DNA of 21,760 nucleotides. It comes from a virus. Shown here one piece after another: positions 5,119 through 13,423 of this stretch (the stretch's first letter is position 1; each line of letters begins with the position of its first letter). Under the pieces are notes generated by a model. The model was not told the DNA's origin and did no database searches. It worked only from the letters and a program-made list of their open reading frames with translations. A program made the position numbers and the translations under genes. The DNA lies in the IMG/VR virus record IMGVR_UViG_3300030328_003230, positions 10,151-31,910 of that record. One strand, given 5' to 3'.

Positions 5119-5732
5119 TGAACAGTGTTTATGATTTTATTATACAGCCATTAGGTGAAAGATATAATAATAAAATAAATATTGATAATAAAGAATTAAT
5201 AATTAATTCTAGTATTTCAGATCATAAATTTGTTAATAGATTAGCTAAAATAATAAGTATCCCATTAGCTATTGAAACTAAAATTAAACCAAATGATATA
5301 GTTGTAGTACATCATAATTTATTTAGACGTTATTATAACATGAAAGGTAAATCTGTAAATGGTTCTAAATATTTTAAAGATGATTTATATTTTGCCTCAG
5401 AATCACAAATATATTTATATAATAATGGTAATTGGCATACAAATAAAGATTTTTGCTTTATAAAGCCAATACAAGAAAACAATGATTTTAGTACTGAAAA
5501 AGTAAAAAAGAATATTGGTATACTAAAGTATGGTAATAGTTCATTAGAAGTGTTAGGAATAACTACAGGTGATGTTGTAGGTTTTAAATCTAACAGAGAG
5601 TTTGAGTTTGTTGTTGATAAACAACTTTTATATTGTATGGAATCAAATGATATTTTAATTAAATATGAACACGAAAAAAACCAAAGAGAGTATAATCCAA
5701 GCTGGGCAGAAAGCGGTAGAAGAATTAATTAA
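5118..5732 (+). CDS. protein with two GroES-like domains, putative phage co-chaperonin
   Basis: A 204-residue protein that reads as two GroES-like units. Unit one (about residues 4-75) begins YDFIIQPLGERYNN, has RLAKIISIP where GroES has its gkV-vavG strand, and IKPNDIVVVHH matching the vkvGDkV turn. Unit two (about 112-184) has CFIKPIQ, NIGILKYGNSS, ITTGDVVGF and the closing strand MESNDILIKYE, as in the resDIlavi end of GroES. GroES-type co-chaperonins cap the host GroEL; phage versions such as T4 gp31 help the capsid protein fold. The identification rests on pattern reading, without a profile search. The position just upstream of terminase, portal and capsid fits. The last 68 bases overlap the next gene. 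Confidence 0.5.
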   Translation: MNSVYDFIIQPLGERYNNKINIDNKELIINSSISDHKFVNRLAKIISIPLAIETKIKPNDIVVVHHNLFRRYYNMKGKSVNGSKYFKDDLYFASESQIYLYNNGNWHTNKDFCFIKPIQENNDFSTEKVKKNIGILKYGNSSLEVLGITTGDVVGFKSNREFEFVVDKQLLYCMESNDILIKYEHEKNQREYNPSWAESGRRIN

Positions 5733-5937
5733 AGTAGCTAAAGAAGCAATAGTTGATTCTGATGATGATATTTCTGCAGACAGATTAAAAAATGCAGCTG
5801 CTACAAAAAAATTAGCTATATTTGATGCTTTTGAAATACTTAACCGTATAGAAGAAGAAGAAAGTATGTTAAAAGAAACTAGCAAAAAAGATAAAGGAGC
5901 AAGTTTTAAAGGTTTTGCAGAAAATAGATCTAAATAA
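5665..5937 (+). CDS. putative terminase small subunit
   Basis: A 90-residue helical protein directly upstream of the large terminase, the usual place for the small subunit that recognises phage DNA. Helices are likely at residues 6-28 (KESIIQAGQKAVEELIKVAK) and 38-66 (SADRLKNAAATKKLAIFDAF, then EILNRIEEEE), with a flexible basic tail. The ADRLKNAAATKKLAIFDAFEIL pattern is one I recall upstream of TerL in marine phages. No clear helix-turn-helix can be assigned by eye, so the terminase role is mostly positional. The 5' 68 bases lie inside the GroES-like gene in another frame, and no later start codon would keep the conserved helix. The stop overlaps the TerL ATG by one base (TAATG). Confidence 0.55.
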   Translation: MNTKKTKESIIQAGQKAVEELIKVAKEAIVDSDDDISADRLKNAAATKKLAIFDAFEILNRIEEEESMLKETSKKDKGASFKGFAENRSK

Positions 5938-8168
5938 TGTATAAACAAACTCTTTATAAAATTTTACCTGATCATATTAAATCTAAAATATTAAAAAGAA
6001 ATAATAGATATAAAAAATGGGAAACTGGTTATAATGAAGAACACGATGTTGTTATTATTAGTAAAACTGGTAAAATTGGCGAAATATATGAAATACAAGG
6101 TCTTAAAGTTGCACTTCCATTAGAAGAAAATACATATAAAAGATCAGATAAAAAAGAAGAACAATATTGGGAGGTAAAAGAATATCCTAAACAATTAGAT
6201 AAAATTAAAACAGTATTTGATTGGAATAATTATCCTGCTCAATTTAAAGATAAATGGTATGATTATATTGATGAAGAATTTAAAAGGCGTGAACAAGGCT
6301 TTTGGTTTTATAACAAAGGTATTCCTAGTTATATTACTGGTTCTCATTATATGTACTTGCAGTGGACCAAGATTGATGTTGGGCACCCAGAGTTCAGGGA
6401 ATCTAACAGAATTTTCTTCATATTTTGGGAAGCCTGCAAACTTGATTCTCGATCCTATGGACTGTGTTATCTTAAGAACAGGAGATCCGGTTTTTCTTTC
6501 ATGGCATCTTCAGAGCTTGTACACCAGGCCACTATATCCTCCGATTCACGATATGGTATACTTTCGAAAACTGGAGCTGATGCGAAGAAGATGTTTACCG
6601 ATAAGGTGGTACCAATCTCCGTTAATTATCCATTCTTTTTCAAACCGATCCAGGACGGTATGGACAGGCCCAAAACAGAACTCGCCTATCGTGTACCCGC
6701 GTCCAAACTTACCCGTCGTAAAATCGATCAGAATCAACGTCCCGAGGAACTCGTCGGGCTTGACACGACCATCGACTGGAAGAACACCGGCGACAACTCG
6801 TACGATGGGGAGAAACTCAAGCTTCTCGCCCATGATGAATCGGGCAAGTGGGAGAGGCCGGACAACATCCTCAATAACTGGAGGGTCACGAAAACAACAT
6901 TAAGATTAGGTAGTAGAATAATAGGTAGATGTATGATGGGATCAACATCTAACTCATTAGATAAAGGAGGTGGTAATTTTAAAAAATTATATGAAGCATC
7001 AGATGTTACAAAAAGAAACAGGAACGGACAGACTAATTCAGGACTATATAGTTTGTTTATACCTATGGAGTGGAATTACGAAGGATACATCGATACTTAT
7101 GGATTTCCTGTATTCGAAACTCCGAAAAAAGCGGTCAGAGGTATTGATGGCGGACAGATTAAAATCGGCGTCATCTCACACTGGGAAAATGAAGTAGAAG
7201 GTTTAAAAAATGACCAAGATGGTTTAAATGAATTTTATCGTCAATTTCCAAGAACTGAAAAACATGCTTTTAGAGATGAGGCAAAACAATCTTTATTTAA
7301 TCTAACTAAGATTTATGAACAAATAGATTATAATGAAGATTTAAGAAATACAAATATACTTACTCAAGGAAGTTTTCAATGGGAAAACGGTACAAAAGAC
7401 ACTAGAGTAATATTTGTTCCAAATAATAATGGTAGGTTTTTGGTATCATGGATACCACCTGCTCATTTACAAAATAAATATATAATTAAAAATGGTATTA
7501 GGTATCCTGGAAATGATCATACTGGTGCTTTTGGCTGTGATAGTTATGATATCTCTGGCACAGTAGACGGTAGAGGTTCTAAAGGAGCTTTGCATGGTTT
7601 AACTAAGTTTTCTATGGAGGATGTTCCTCCTAATTGTTTTTTTTTAGAATATATAGCTAGACCTCAAACTGCTGAAATATTTTTTGAAGATGTTTTAATG
7701 GCTATTGTTTTTTATGGTATGCCACTTCTTGCAGAAAATAACAAACCAAGATTATTATATTATTTAAAACGAAGAGGTTACAGAGGTTATTCTATGAATA
7801 GACCTGATAAAGTTTATAATAAATTATCAATAACCGAGAGAGAAATAGGTGGAATACCTAATACAAGCGAAGATATTAAACAAGCTCATGCAGCAGCAAT
7901 AGAAGATTATATTGAAAATTTTGTAGGATTAATACATGAAGGATATGGAGACATGTATTTTCAACAAACTTTAGATGATTGGGCTAAGTTTAATATAAAT
8001 AATAGAACTAAACATGATGCATCAATAAGCTCTGGATTAGCTATTATGGCTTGTAATAAAAATAGATATACGCCACATGCTAAAAGAACATTATCAACGG
8101 TTCCTTTAAAATTTAAATCGTATAATAATGATGGATACATTTCAAAAATAATCAAAATAAATGATTAA
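5937..8168 (+). CDS. terL: terminase large subunit (TerL)
   Basis: A 743-residue DNA-packaging motor. The ATPase domain has a degenerate Walker A (KNRRSGFSF, residues 180-188), as in other phage terminases, Walker B plus catalytic Glu (LKLLAHDE, 294-301) and a coupling motif (GSTSN, 335-339). The C-terminal RNase H-like nuclease shows GCDSYD (533-538), LLAENN (598-602) and HDASISSG (693-700), which carry the likely metal-binding acidic residues. It cuts concatemeric DNA and pumps it through the portal encoded next, whose start overlaps by eight bases. The odd feature is composition: bases about 6355-6895 and 7015-7197 have much higher G+C and use CGN and CTC codons instead of AGA and TTA, while the frame stays open. 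Confidence 0.92.
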   Translation: MYKQTLYKILPDHIKSKILKRNNRYKKWETGYNEEHDVVIISKTGKIGEIYEIQGLKVALPLEENTYKRSDKKEEQYWEVKEYPKQLDKIKTVFDWNNYPAQFKDKWYDYIDEEFKRREQGFWFYNKGIPSYITGSHYMYLQWTKIDVGHPEFRESNRIFFIFWEACKLDSRSYGLCYLKNRRSGFSFMASSELVHQATISSDSRYGILSKTGADAKKMFTDKVVPISVNYPFFFKPIQDGMDRPKTELAYRVPASKLTRRKIDQNQRPEELVGLDTTIDWKNTGDNSYDGEKLKLLAHDESGKWERPDNILNNWRVTKTTLRLGSRIIGRCMMGSTSNSLDKGGGNFKKLYEASDVTKRNRNGQTNSGLYSLFIPMEWNYEGYIDTYGFPVFETPKKAVRGIDGGQIKIGVISHWENEVEGLKNDQDGLNEFYRQFPRTEKHAFRDEAKQSLFNLTKIYEQIDYNEDLRNTNILTQGSFQWENGTKDTRVIFVPNNNGRFLVSWIPPAHLQNKYIIKNGIRYPGNDHTGAFGCDSYDISGTVDGRGSKGALHGLTKFSMEDVPPNCFFLEYIARPQTAEIFFEDVLMAIVFYGMPLLAENNKPRLLYYLKRRGYRGYSMNRPDKVYNKLSITEREIGGIPNTSEDIKQAHAAAIEDYIENFVGLIHEGYGDMYFQQTLDDWAKFNINNRTKHDASISSGLAIMACNKNRYTPHAKRTLSTVPLKFKSYNNDGYISKIIKIND
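6355..6895 (+). other. high-G+C island within the TerL ATPase domain
   Basis: Bases 6721-6780 and 6781-6840 contain 32 and 31 G+C per 60, against 18 of 60 at 7861-7920 in the same gene. Codons change from AGA/TTA to CGT, CGA, CTC, CTT, GTC and ACC. The edges are fairly abrupt, and the encoded protein remains a normal terminase from Walker A through Walker B. Possible causes are recombination with a G+C-richer relative or a chimeric assembly. Confidence 0.8.
7015..7197 (+). other. second, smaller G+C-richer island in terL
   Basis: After about 120 AT-rich bases that include the coupling motif GSTSN, composition rises again. Stretches such as TACATCGATACTTATGG and AAAATCGGCGTCATCTC use codons that are rare elsewhere in the gene. 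Past about 7197 the gene returns to AT-rich codons. The alternation suggests mosaic exchange with more than one crossover. Confidence 0.6.
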
Positions 8169-10575
8169 TATTAATTATAGTAGCACATTCCCCGATCAGG
8201 TAGTACCTGAAGCAGAGAAAAATTCTTGGGAATACGGTTTGGCTGTTGCACAAGCTATTGAATATGAGTGGTTTAGAAATAATGCAGGTACACAAAATAG
8301 ATTTATTAGTAATTATCAAAATTTTAATAGATTAAGATTATATGCCAGAGGAGAACAACCTGTTCAAAAATATAAAGATGAATTAGCTATTAATGGTGAT
8401 TTATCTTATCTTAATTTAGATTGGAAACCAGTTCCTATATTATCTAAATTTGTAGATATTGTAGTAAACGGTATGACTGATAAAGGTTATGAAATAAAAT
8501 CTTATGCTACAGATCCTTTTGCTATAAAACAAAGAACTGAATTTGCTGAAAACGCTTTACAAGATATATCTAATAAAGAAATACTAGATCAATTATCTCA
8601 ACAATTAGGAAAAGATTTTTCTGTGTCTGGTATTGGTTCTGAAAAATTACCAGCAACTGAAGATGAGTTAGATTTATATATGCAGTTAAGTTATAAACAA
8701 AGTATAGAAATTGCTTCTGAAGAAGTTATTGATAATATTTTAGATTATAATAAATTTGATGAAACTAAAAAAAGATTAGCATACGATTTAGCGGTTTTAG
8801 GTATGAGTTGTGTAAAAACTAACTTTAATTTATCTGAAGGTATTACTGTTGATTATGTTAATCCCGCAAATATTTGTTATTCTTACACTGAAGATCCTAA
8901 TTTTGAAGATATTTATTATGTAGGTGAAGTAAAAAATATTTCATTAGCAGAATTAAAAAGACAATTTCCTAATCTTACAGATAAAGATTTAGAAAGAATA
9001 CAAAAGTATCCAGGTAGAAATTCTTATACAAATAATTGGTGGGGTCAATCTACACAAGATCAAGTTCAAGTCTTATATTTTGAATATAAAACTTATCATG
9101 ATCAAGTTTTTAAAATAAAACAAACTGATAATGGATTAGAAAAAACATTAGAAAAAGATGATACTTTTAATCCTCCAGAAAGTGATAACTTTAAAAAAGT
9201 ATCAAGAGCTATAGAGGTATTATATTCAGGAGCTAAAGTATTAGGTATGGGTGACGAAATGCTAGAGTGGAAATTATCAGAAAATATGACTCGACCATTA
9301 AGTGATACTACAAAAGTAAACATGAATTATGTTATATCTGCTCCTAGAATGTATCAAGGACGTATTGAATCTTTAGTAAGTAAAACAATAGGTTTTGCTG
9401 ATATGATTCAATTAACTCATTTAAAATTACAACAAGTTTTAGCAAGGATGGTACCAGATGGAGTGTATGTAGATGTTGATGGTTTAGCAGAAGTTGATTT
9501 AGGTAACGGTACTAATTATAATCCAGCTGAAGCTTTAAACATGTATTTTCAAACAGGTAGTATTGTTGGTAGATCATTAACTCAAGATGGTGAGTTAAAT
9601 AGAGGTAAAGTACCTATTCAAGAACTACAAACATCTTCAGGTATGTCAAAAATACAATCTATGATTCAGACATATCAATATTATTTACAAATGATACGAG
9701 ATGTAACTGGTTTAAATGAAGCAAGAGATGGTAGTTCTCCTGATAAAAACGCTTTAGTAGGTTTACAAAAACTAGCAGCAGCAAATTCTAATACTGCTAC
9801 TAGACATATATTACAATCATTAATGTATTTGACTGTAAGAATTTGTGAAAATATAAGTTTAAGAGTTACAGACATGCTTAATTTTCCTTTAACTAAACAA
9901 GCATTAATCGGAAGCATTAACACAACTAATGTTAATACTTTAGAAGAAATTGAAGATTTAGCATTACATGATTTTGGTATATTTTTAGAATTAGAACCTG
10001 AAGAAGAAGAAAAAAGTTTATTAGAACAAAATATACAGATAGCACTTCAAGCAAAAAACATTGGATTAGAAGATGCTATTGATATACGTGAAATAAAAAA
10101 TATTAAACTTGCTAATCAAATGCTTAAATTAAAACAAAAAGAAAAAGCAGAGCAAGCAAGAATAGATCAATTACAAAACATACAAGCTCAAGCACAAGCA
10201 AATGCTCAGTCAGCAGAAAAAGCAGCAATGGCTGATGTTCAAAAAGAACAAGCGGTTGCTGAAACAAAAATGCAAATTGAAAAAGCTAAATCAGATTTTG
10301 AAATACAAAGAATGCAACAAGAAGCTTTAATTAAAAAAGAATTAATGGCTGAAGAGTTTGAATATCAAATGAAGTTGGCTGAAATGCAGGCTCAAGTACA
10401 AAAACAAAAAGAACAATCAATAGAAGATCGTAAAGATAAAAGAGTAAAAATACAAGGTACACAACAAAGTGAACTTATAAACCAAAGACAAAATGATTTA
10501 TTACCTCAAAACTTTGAATCAGCAGGTAATGATAATTTAGATGGTTTTGGATTAGAGCAATTTGGTCCTAATTAA
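8161..10575 (+). CDS. portal protein
   Basis: An 804-residue protein immediately after TerL, with which it overlaps by eight bases. Portal-like features are the early YARGEQPVQKYK segment, a helical stem region, the stretch LAYDLAVLGMSCVKTNF (about residues 204-222), and DYVNPANICYSYTEDPNFED followed by YYVGEVK. The region TGLNEARDGSSPDKNALVG is also typical. Residues about 620-770 form a long Ala/Gln/Glu/Lys-rich coiled coil, a common C-terminal barrel or crown extension of podovirus portals. The protein forms the ring at one capsid vertex through which DNA passes, docks TerL, and later binds the connector proteins. Assignment rests on order, length and pattern. The 30-base AT-rich spacer after it shows no terminator. 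Confidence 0.85.
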   Translation: MININYSSTFPDQVVPEAEKNSWEYGLAVAQAIEYEWFRNNAGTQNRFISNYQNFNRLRLYARGEQPVQKYKDELAINGDLSYLNLDWKPVPILSKFVDIVVNGMTDKGYEIKSYATDPFAIKQRTEFAENALQDISNKEILDQLSQQLGKDFSVSGIGSEKLPATEDELDLYMQLSYKQSIEIASEEVIDNILDYNKFDETKKRLAYDLAVLGMSCVKTNFNLSEGITVDYVNPANICYSYTEDPNFEDIYYVGEVKNISLAELKRQFPNLTDKDLERIQKYPGRNSYTNNWWGQSTQDQVQVLYFEYKTYHDQVFKIKQTDNGLEKTLEKDDTFNPPESDNFKKVSRAIEVLYSGAKVLGMGDEMLEWKLSENMTRPLSDTTKVNMNYVISAPRMYQGRIESLVSKTIGFADMIQLTHLKLQQVLARMVPDGVYVDVDGLAEVDLGNGTNYNPAEALNMYFQTGSIVGRSLTQDGELNRGKVPIQELQTSSGMSKIQSMIQTYQYYLQMIRDVTGLNEARDGSSPDKNALVGLQKLAAANSNTATRHILQSLMYLTVRICENISLRVTDMLNFPLTKQALIGSINTTNVNTLEEIEDLALHDFGIFLELEPEEEEKSLLEQNIQIALQAKNIGLEDAIDIREIKNIKLANQMLKLKQKEKAEQARIDQLQNIQAQAQANAQSAEKAAMADVQKEQAVAETKMQIEKAKSDFEIQRMQQEALIKKELMAEEFEYQMKLAEMQAQVQKQKEQSIEDRKDKRVKIQGTQQSELINQRQNDLLPQNFESAGNDNLDGFGLEQFGPN

Positions 10576-10605
10576 GAGTTATTATTAATTTTATATTATT
10601 ATATT

Positions 10606-11877
10606 ATGTCAAAAAAAGAAGAAGTAAAAAAAGAAGAAGAAGTAAAAGTTACTGTTACTGATACTACTCCTACTAAAAAAGAAGGAGATTTTAAAATAAA
10701 AAGTGCAAAAAAAGTAAAAAATTTATCTGAACAAGTAATCCCAGATATTATTAAGGTTGATTTAAGTAAACCTAAAGGAGAAATTAAAAAAGAAGAAAAA
10801 GATGCCGTTCAAACACAAAAGACAGATGATAGCGATGTTATTGTCGAAAAGCAAGAAGACAGTAGCGACAGCAAAAAAGTGGTTGAAGAAGTACGGGCCG
10901 CCGACGAAGGAATAAAAGAAGAATCTGATTCACCCTTACAACTAATAACAGATGAAGAAGATACAACTAACGAAACAGGAGTGGATGGAAGCACTGAAGC
11001 TACCACTACCTCACCGGAACAAAAAGAAATATTACAGGAAACAGAAACACAAAAGCTTCCTGAAAATGTAGAAAAATTAGTTAAGTTTATGGAAGAAACT
11101 GGCGGAGATATACAAGACTACGCTAGATTAAACGCTGACTATAGTAATGTAGATGATACTACACTTTTACATGAATATTACAAACAATCTAAACCTCATT
11201 TAAATGCAGAAGAAAGAAACTTTATAATAGAAGATTCTTTTTCATTTGATGAAGAATTAGATGAAGCAAGAACTGTTCGTAAGAAAAAGCTTGCATATAA
11301 AGAAGAAGTTGCAAAAGCCAAAAACTATTTGGAAAAAATCAAGAGTAAATATTACGACGAGATCAAGTTGAGACCGGGCGTTACTCAAGAACAACAAAAA
11401 GCTACTGACTTTTTCAACCGCTACAATGAAGAACAACAAGTAAATAACGATAGACACAATAGGTTTGTTACCAAAACTAAAGAATTATTAAACGATAATT
11501 TCAAAGGTTTTGATTTTAATTTAGGAGATAAAAAATTTAGGTATGGTGTTAAAGATCCTAATAGTGTCGCGAATAATCAAAGTGATATTTCAAATTTTAT
11601 AGGAAAGTTTCTTAATAAACAAGGCGAAATAACTAAAACTAAAGATTATCATAAAGCGTTATATGCTGCACAAAATGCTGATACTATTGCTAATCATTTT
11701 TATGAGCAAGGTAAAACTGATGCAATTAAAGAACAATTAGCTAAAACTAAAAATATAAGTACTGAAAACCCAAGGCAAACTGCTTCAGGTGATGTATTTG
11801 TAAATGGTTTTAAAGTAAAAGCAATTAGTGGTCTTGATTCTTCAAAACTAAGAATTAAAAAGAAAACATTTAACTAA
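10606..11877 (+). CDS. putative capsid scaffolding protein
   Basis: A 423-residue, very charged protein between portal and capsid genes, the usual position of the scaffold. Residues 1-150 are low-complexity Glu/Lys/Asp/Thr and probably disordered (SKKEEVKKEEEVKVTVTDTT at the start). Residues 150-260 are helical (LVKFMEETGGDIQDYARLNA, then AYKEEVAKAKNYLEKIKSKY), and the C-terminus is basic (SSKLRIKKKTFN), as in scaffolds that bind capsid protein. No protease motif is seen. Bases about 10803-11050 are notably richer in G+C (28 of 60 at 10861-10920 against 15 of 60 at 11701-11760), with codons such as GCC, CGG and GTC, so the acidic insert may have a separate history. The scaffold role is inferred. 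Confidence 0.65.
   Translation: MSKKEEVKKEEEVKVTVTDTTPTKKEGDFKIKSAKKVKNLSEQVIPDIIKVDLSKPKGEIKKEEKDAVQTQKTDDSDVIVEKQEDSSDSKKVVEEVRAADEGIKEESDSPLQLITDEEDTTNETGVDGSTEATTTSPEQKEILQETETQKLPENVEKLVKFMEETGGDIQDYARLNADYSNVDDTTLLHEYYKQSKPHLNAEERNFIIEDSFSFDEELDEARTVRKKKLAYKEEVAKAKNYLEKIKSKYYDEIKLRPGVTQEQQKATDFFNRYNEEQQVNNDRHNRFVTKTKELLNDNFKGFDFNLGDKKFRYGVKDPNSVANNQSDISNFIGKFLNKQGEITKTKDYHKALYAAQNADTIANHFYEQGKTDAIKEQLAKTKNISTENPRQTASGDVFVNGFKVKAISGLDSSKLRIKKKTFN
10803..11050 (+). other. G+C-richer island in the acidic part of the scaffold gene
   Basis: This segment encodes an acidic, low-complexity part of the scaffold candidate (residues about 67-148). Bases 10861-10920 have 28 G+C of 60, nearly twice the 15 of 60 near the end of the gene. 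Codons such as GCC, CGG, GTC and GAC replace their AT-ending forms. Together with the TerL islands it points to mosaic ancestry of the packaging and head genes. Confidence 0.55.
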
Positions 11878-11889
11878 AAACTATAAAAA

Positions 11890-13347
11890 ATGGCTTTAAT
11901 ACCACAGTTTGGTGCTATTGTACCTGCTCCTAATCAGCAGTTACTAGCATCAGCATATTTGGCATTTGACGGTGGAGCAAATGATTTTGCTCAACAATAC
12001 TTACCAGAGTTATACGAACAAGAAGTAGAGCGTTATGGAAACAGAACGTTATCTGGTTTTTTACGTATGGTAGGTGCAGAAATGCCTATGACATCAGACC
12101 AAGTAATTTGGTCAGAACAAAACAGATTACATATAGCATATGAAAATTGTGTAAACAATCAAGGTGCTGCAAATCCAACTATCACAGTTCCTGCTGCTAC
12201 AGCTCCAGGCGTTACAAGAAATGTAATTAGCCCAGGTCAAACAATAGTAGTAATGGATGATGCTGGAAATGAAGCAAAATGTTATGTATCTGCAAGTAAC
12301 ACTGGAACAGGTGTTTTAACAGTACAACCATATTTAACTGCAGGTTTAACTGCTGCTACAATGGGGGCAACTGTAAAAATATTTGTATACGGTTCAGAAT
12401 TTCAAAAAGGTGCTTCTACAGTTAACGCTGGAGCTGGTGCTTTAGTTGATGCTCCTGCTGCTCAGCCGCAAGTAACTATCACTCCTTCTTTCACTCAGTT
12501 TTCTAACTCTCCTATTATTATAAGAAACGTTTACACAATAAACGGATCTGATATGGCTCAAATAGGTTGGGTTGAAGTTGCTACAGAAGATGGAACAACT
12601 GGTTACTTATGGTACTTAAAAGCGGAGTCTGAAACTAGATTACGTTTTGAAGACTACCTAGAAATGATATGTGTTGAAGGTGAGTTAACAGCTGCAGGTT
12701 CAGGTGTTGCTGGTCTTGGTACAGGTCTAGGAGGTACTCAAGGTTTATTCGCAGCTATTACAGCTAGAGGTAACGTAGAAATTGGATTTGCTGGTTCTTC
12801 TGGTATCAACGATTTCGATGAAATTCTTAAAAACTTAGATACTCAAGGAGCTATAGAAGAAAACATGCTTTTCTTAAATAGATCTACTTCTTTAGAGTTT
12901 GATAACATGCTTTCACTTGTTTCTAATGGAAATAATGGAGGTACGGCTTATGGCTTGTTTGAAAATTCTGAGGAAATGGCATTAAATCTTGGATTTAGTG
13001 GTTTCCGTAGAGGATCTTATGATTTTTATAAAACTGACTGGAAATACTTAAATGACGCTTCTACAAGAGGTGCTCAAACAGGTATTTCTTCAATTGAAGG
13101 TGTTTTAGTTCCTGCTGGAACTTCAACAGTTTATGACCAAATTCTAGGAACAAACATCAGACGACCATTCTTACACGTTAGATATAGAGCTTCTCAAACA
13201 GAAGACAGACGTATGAAGTCTTGGTTAACTGGTTCTGCAGGTGGTGCTTATACTTCAAATCTTGACGCTATGGAGGTTAACTTCTTATCTGAAAGATGTT
13301 TAGTAACACAAGCTGCTAACAACTTTGTTTTATTCCAAGGAATTTAA
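11890..13347 (+). CDS. major capsid protein
   Basis: A 485-residue protein after the scaffold candidate. Position, size and codon bias fit the major capsid protein: GCT, GGT, AAC and GAC are used far more than in nearby genes, as in strongly expressed phage genes. The sequence has the look of an HK97-fold shell protein: an N-terminal arm with LPELYEQEVERYGNRTLSGF, a beta-rich insert around residues 95-180 (including PGQTIVVMDDAGNEAKCYV), a helical spine (LKAESETRLRFEDYLEMICV), and the C-terminal FLSERCLVTQAANNFVLFQG. The HK97 fold is inferred from the family norm. No N-terminal prohead-protease site can be seen. A strong terminator 10-50 bases downstream ends the transcript. Confidence 0.85.
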   Translation: MALIPQFGAIVPAPNQQLLASAYLAFDGGANDFAQQYLPELYEQEVERYGNRTLSGFLRMVGAEMPMTSDQVIWSEQNRLHIAYENCVNNQGAANPTITVPAATAPGVTRNVISPGQTIVVMDDAGNEAKCYVSASNTGTGVLTVQPYLTAGLTAATMGATVKIFVYGSEFQKGASTVNAGAGALVDAPAAQPQVTITPSFTQFSNSPIIIRNVYTINGSDMAQIGWVEVATEDGTTGYLWYLKAESETRLRFEDYLEMICVEGELTAAGSGVAGLGTGLGGTQGLFAAITARGNVEIGFAGSSGINDFDEILKNLDTQGAIEENMLFLNRSTSLEFDNMLSLVSNGNNGGTAYGLFENSEEMALNLGFSGFRRGSYDFYKTDWKYLNDASTRGAQTGISSIEGVLVPAGTSTVYDQILGTNIRRPFLHVRYRASQTEDRRMKSWLTGSAGGAYTSNLDAMEVNFLSERCLVTQAANNFVLFQGI

Positions 13348-13357
13348 TAAGTACTTT

Positions 13358-13400
13358 GTAAAGTTATGGGGCATTAATTTGCCCCAGCTTTACTTTTTTT
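13358..13400 (+). terminator. intrinsic terminator after the capsid gene
   Basis: GTAAAG (13358-13363) pairs with CTTTAC (13388-13393), and TGGGGC (13367-13372) pairs with GCCCCA (13381-13386), around the 8-base loop ATTAATTT with a small internal bulge. Seven T follow at 13394-13400. This is a textbook rho-independent terminator, the strongest in the window, placed 10 bases after the capsid stop. It would enrich capsid transcripts over the genes downstream. Confidence 0.9.
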
Positions 13401-13423
13401 AAACTATTTAATTATATCATATT

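Noticed and set aside
5655-5948. A 97-codon reverse-strand frame opposite the small terminase
   Set aside because: All well supported genes are on the + strand, and this frame is the complement of the helical small terminase gene.
6546-6833. A 95-codon reverse-strand frame within terL
   Set aside because: It lies wholly inside the G+C-rich island and is explained by composition. There is no start context or neighbour on that strand.
6217-6903. A 228-codon open frame overlapping terL on the + strand
   Set aside because: It spans the G+C-rich island, where chance stop codons are rare. The protein has no recognisable pattern, and the terL frame is clearly the real one.
6970-7197. A 75-codon alternative frame over the second island
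   Set aside because: It is a shadow of terL in another frame, without a plausible product.
5937-8168. An intein or intron in terL as the cause of the composition shift
   Set aside because: The frame is continuous, the terminase motifs run in the normal order and spacing, and no splice or homing-endonuclease motif is visible.
13348-13423. A Bacteroidota-type promoter (TAnnTTTG) before the gene at 13424
   Set aside because: TACTTTG near 13352 is one base short of the motif and has no convincing -33 TTG partner at the usual spacing. It overlaps the terminator region.
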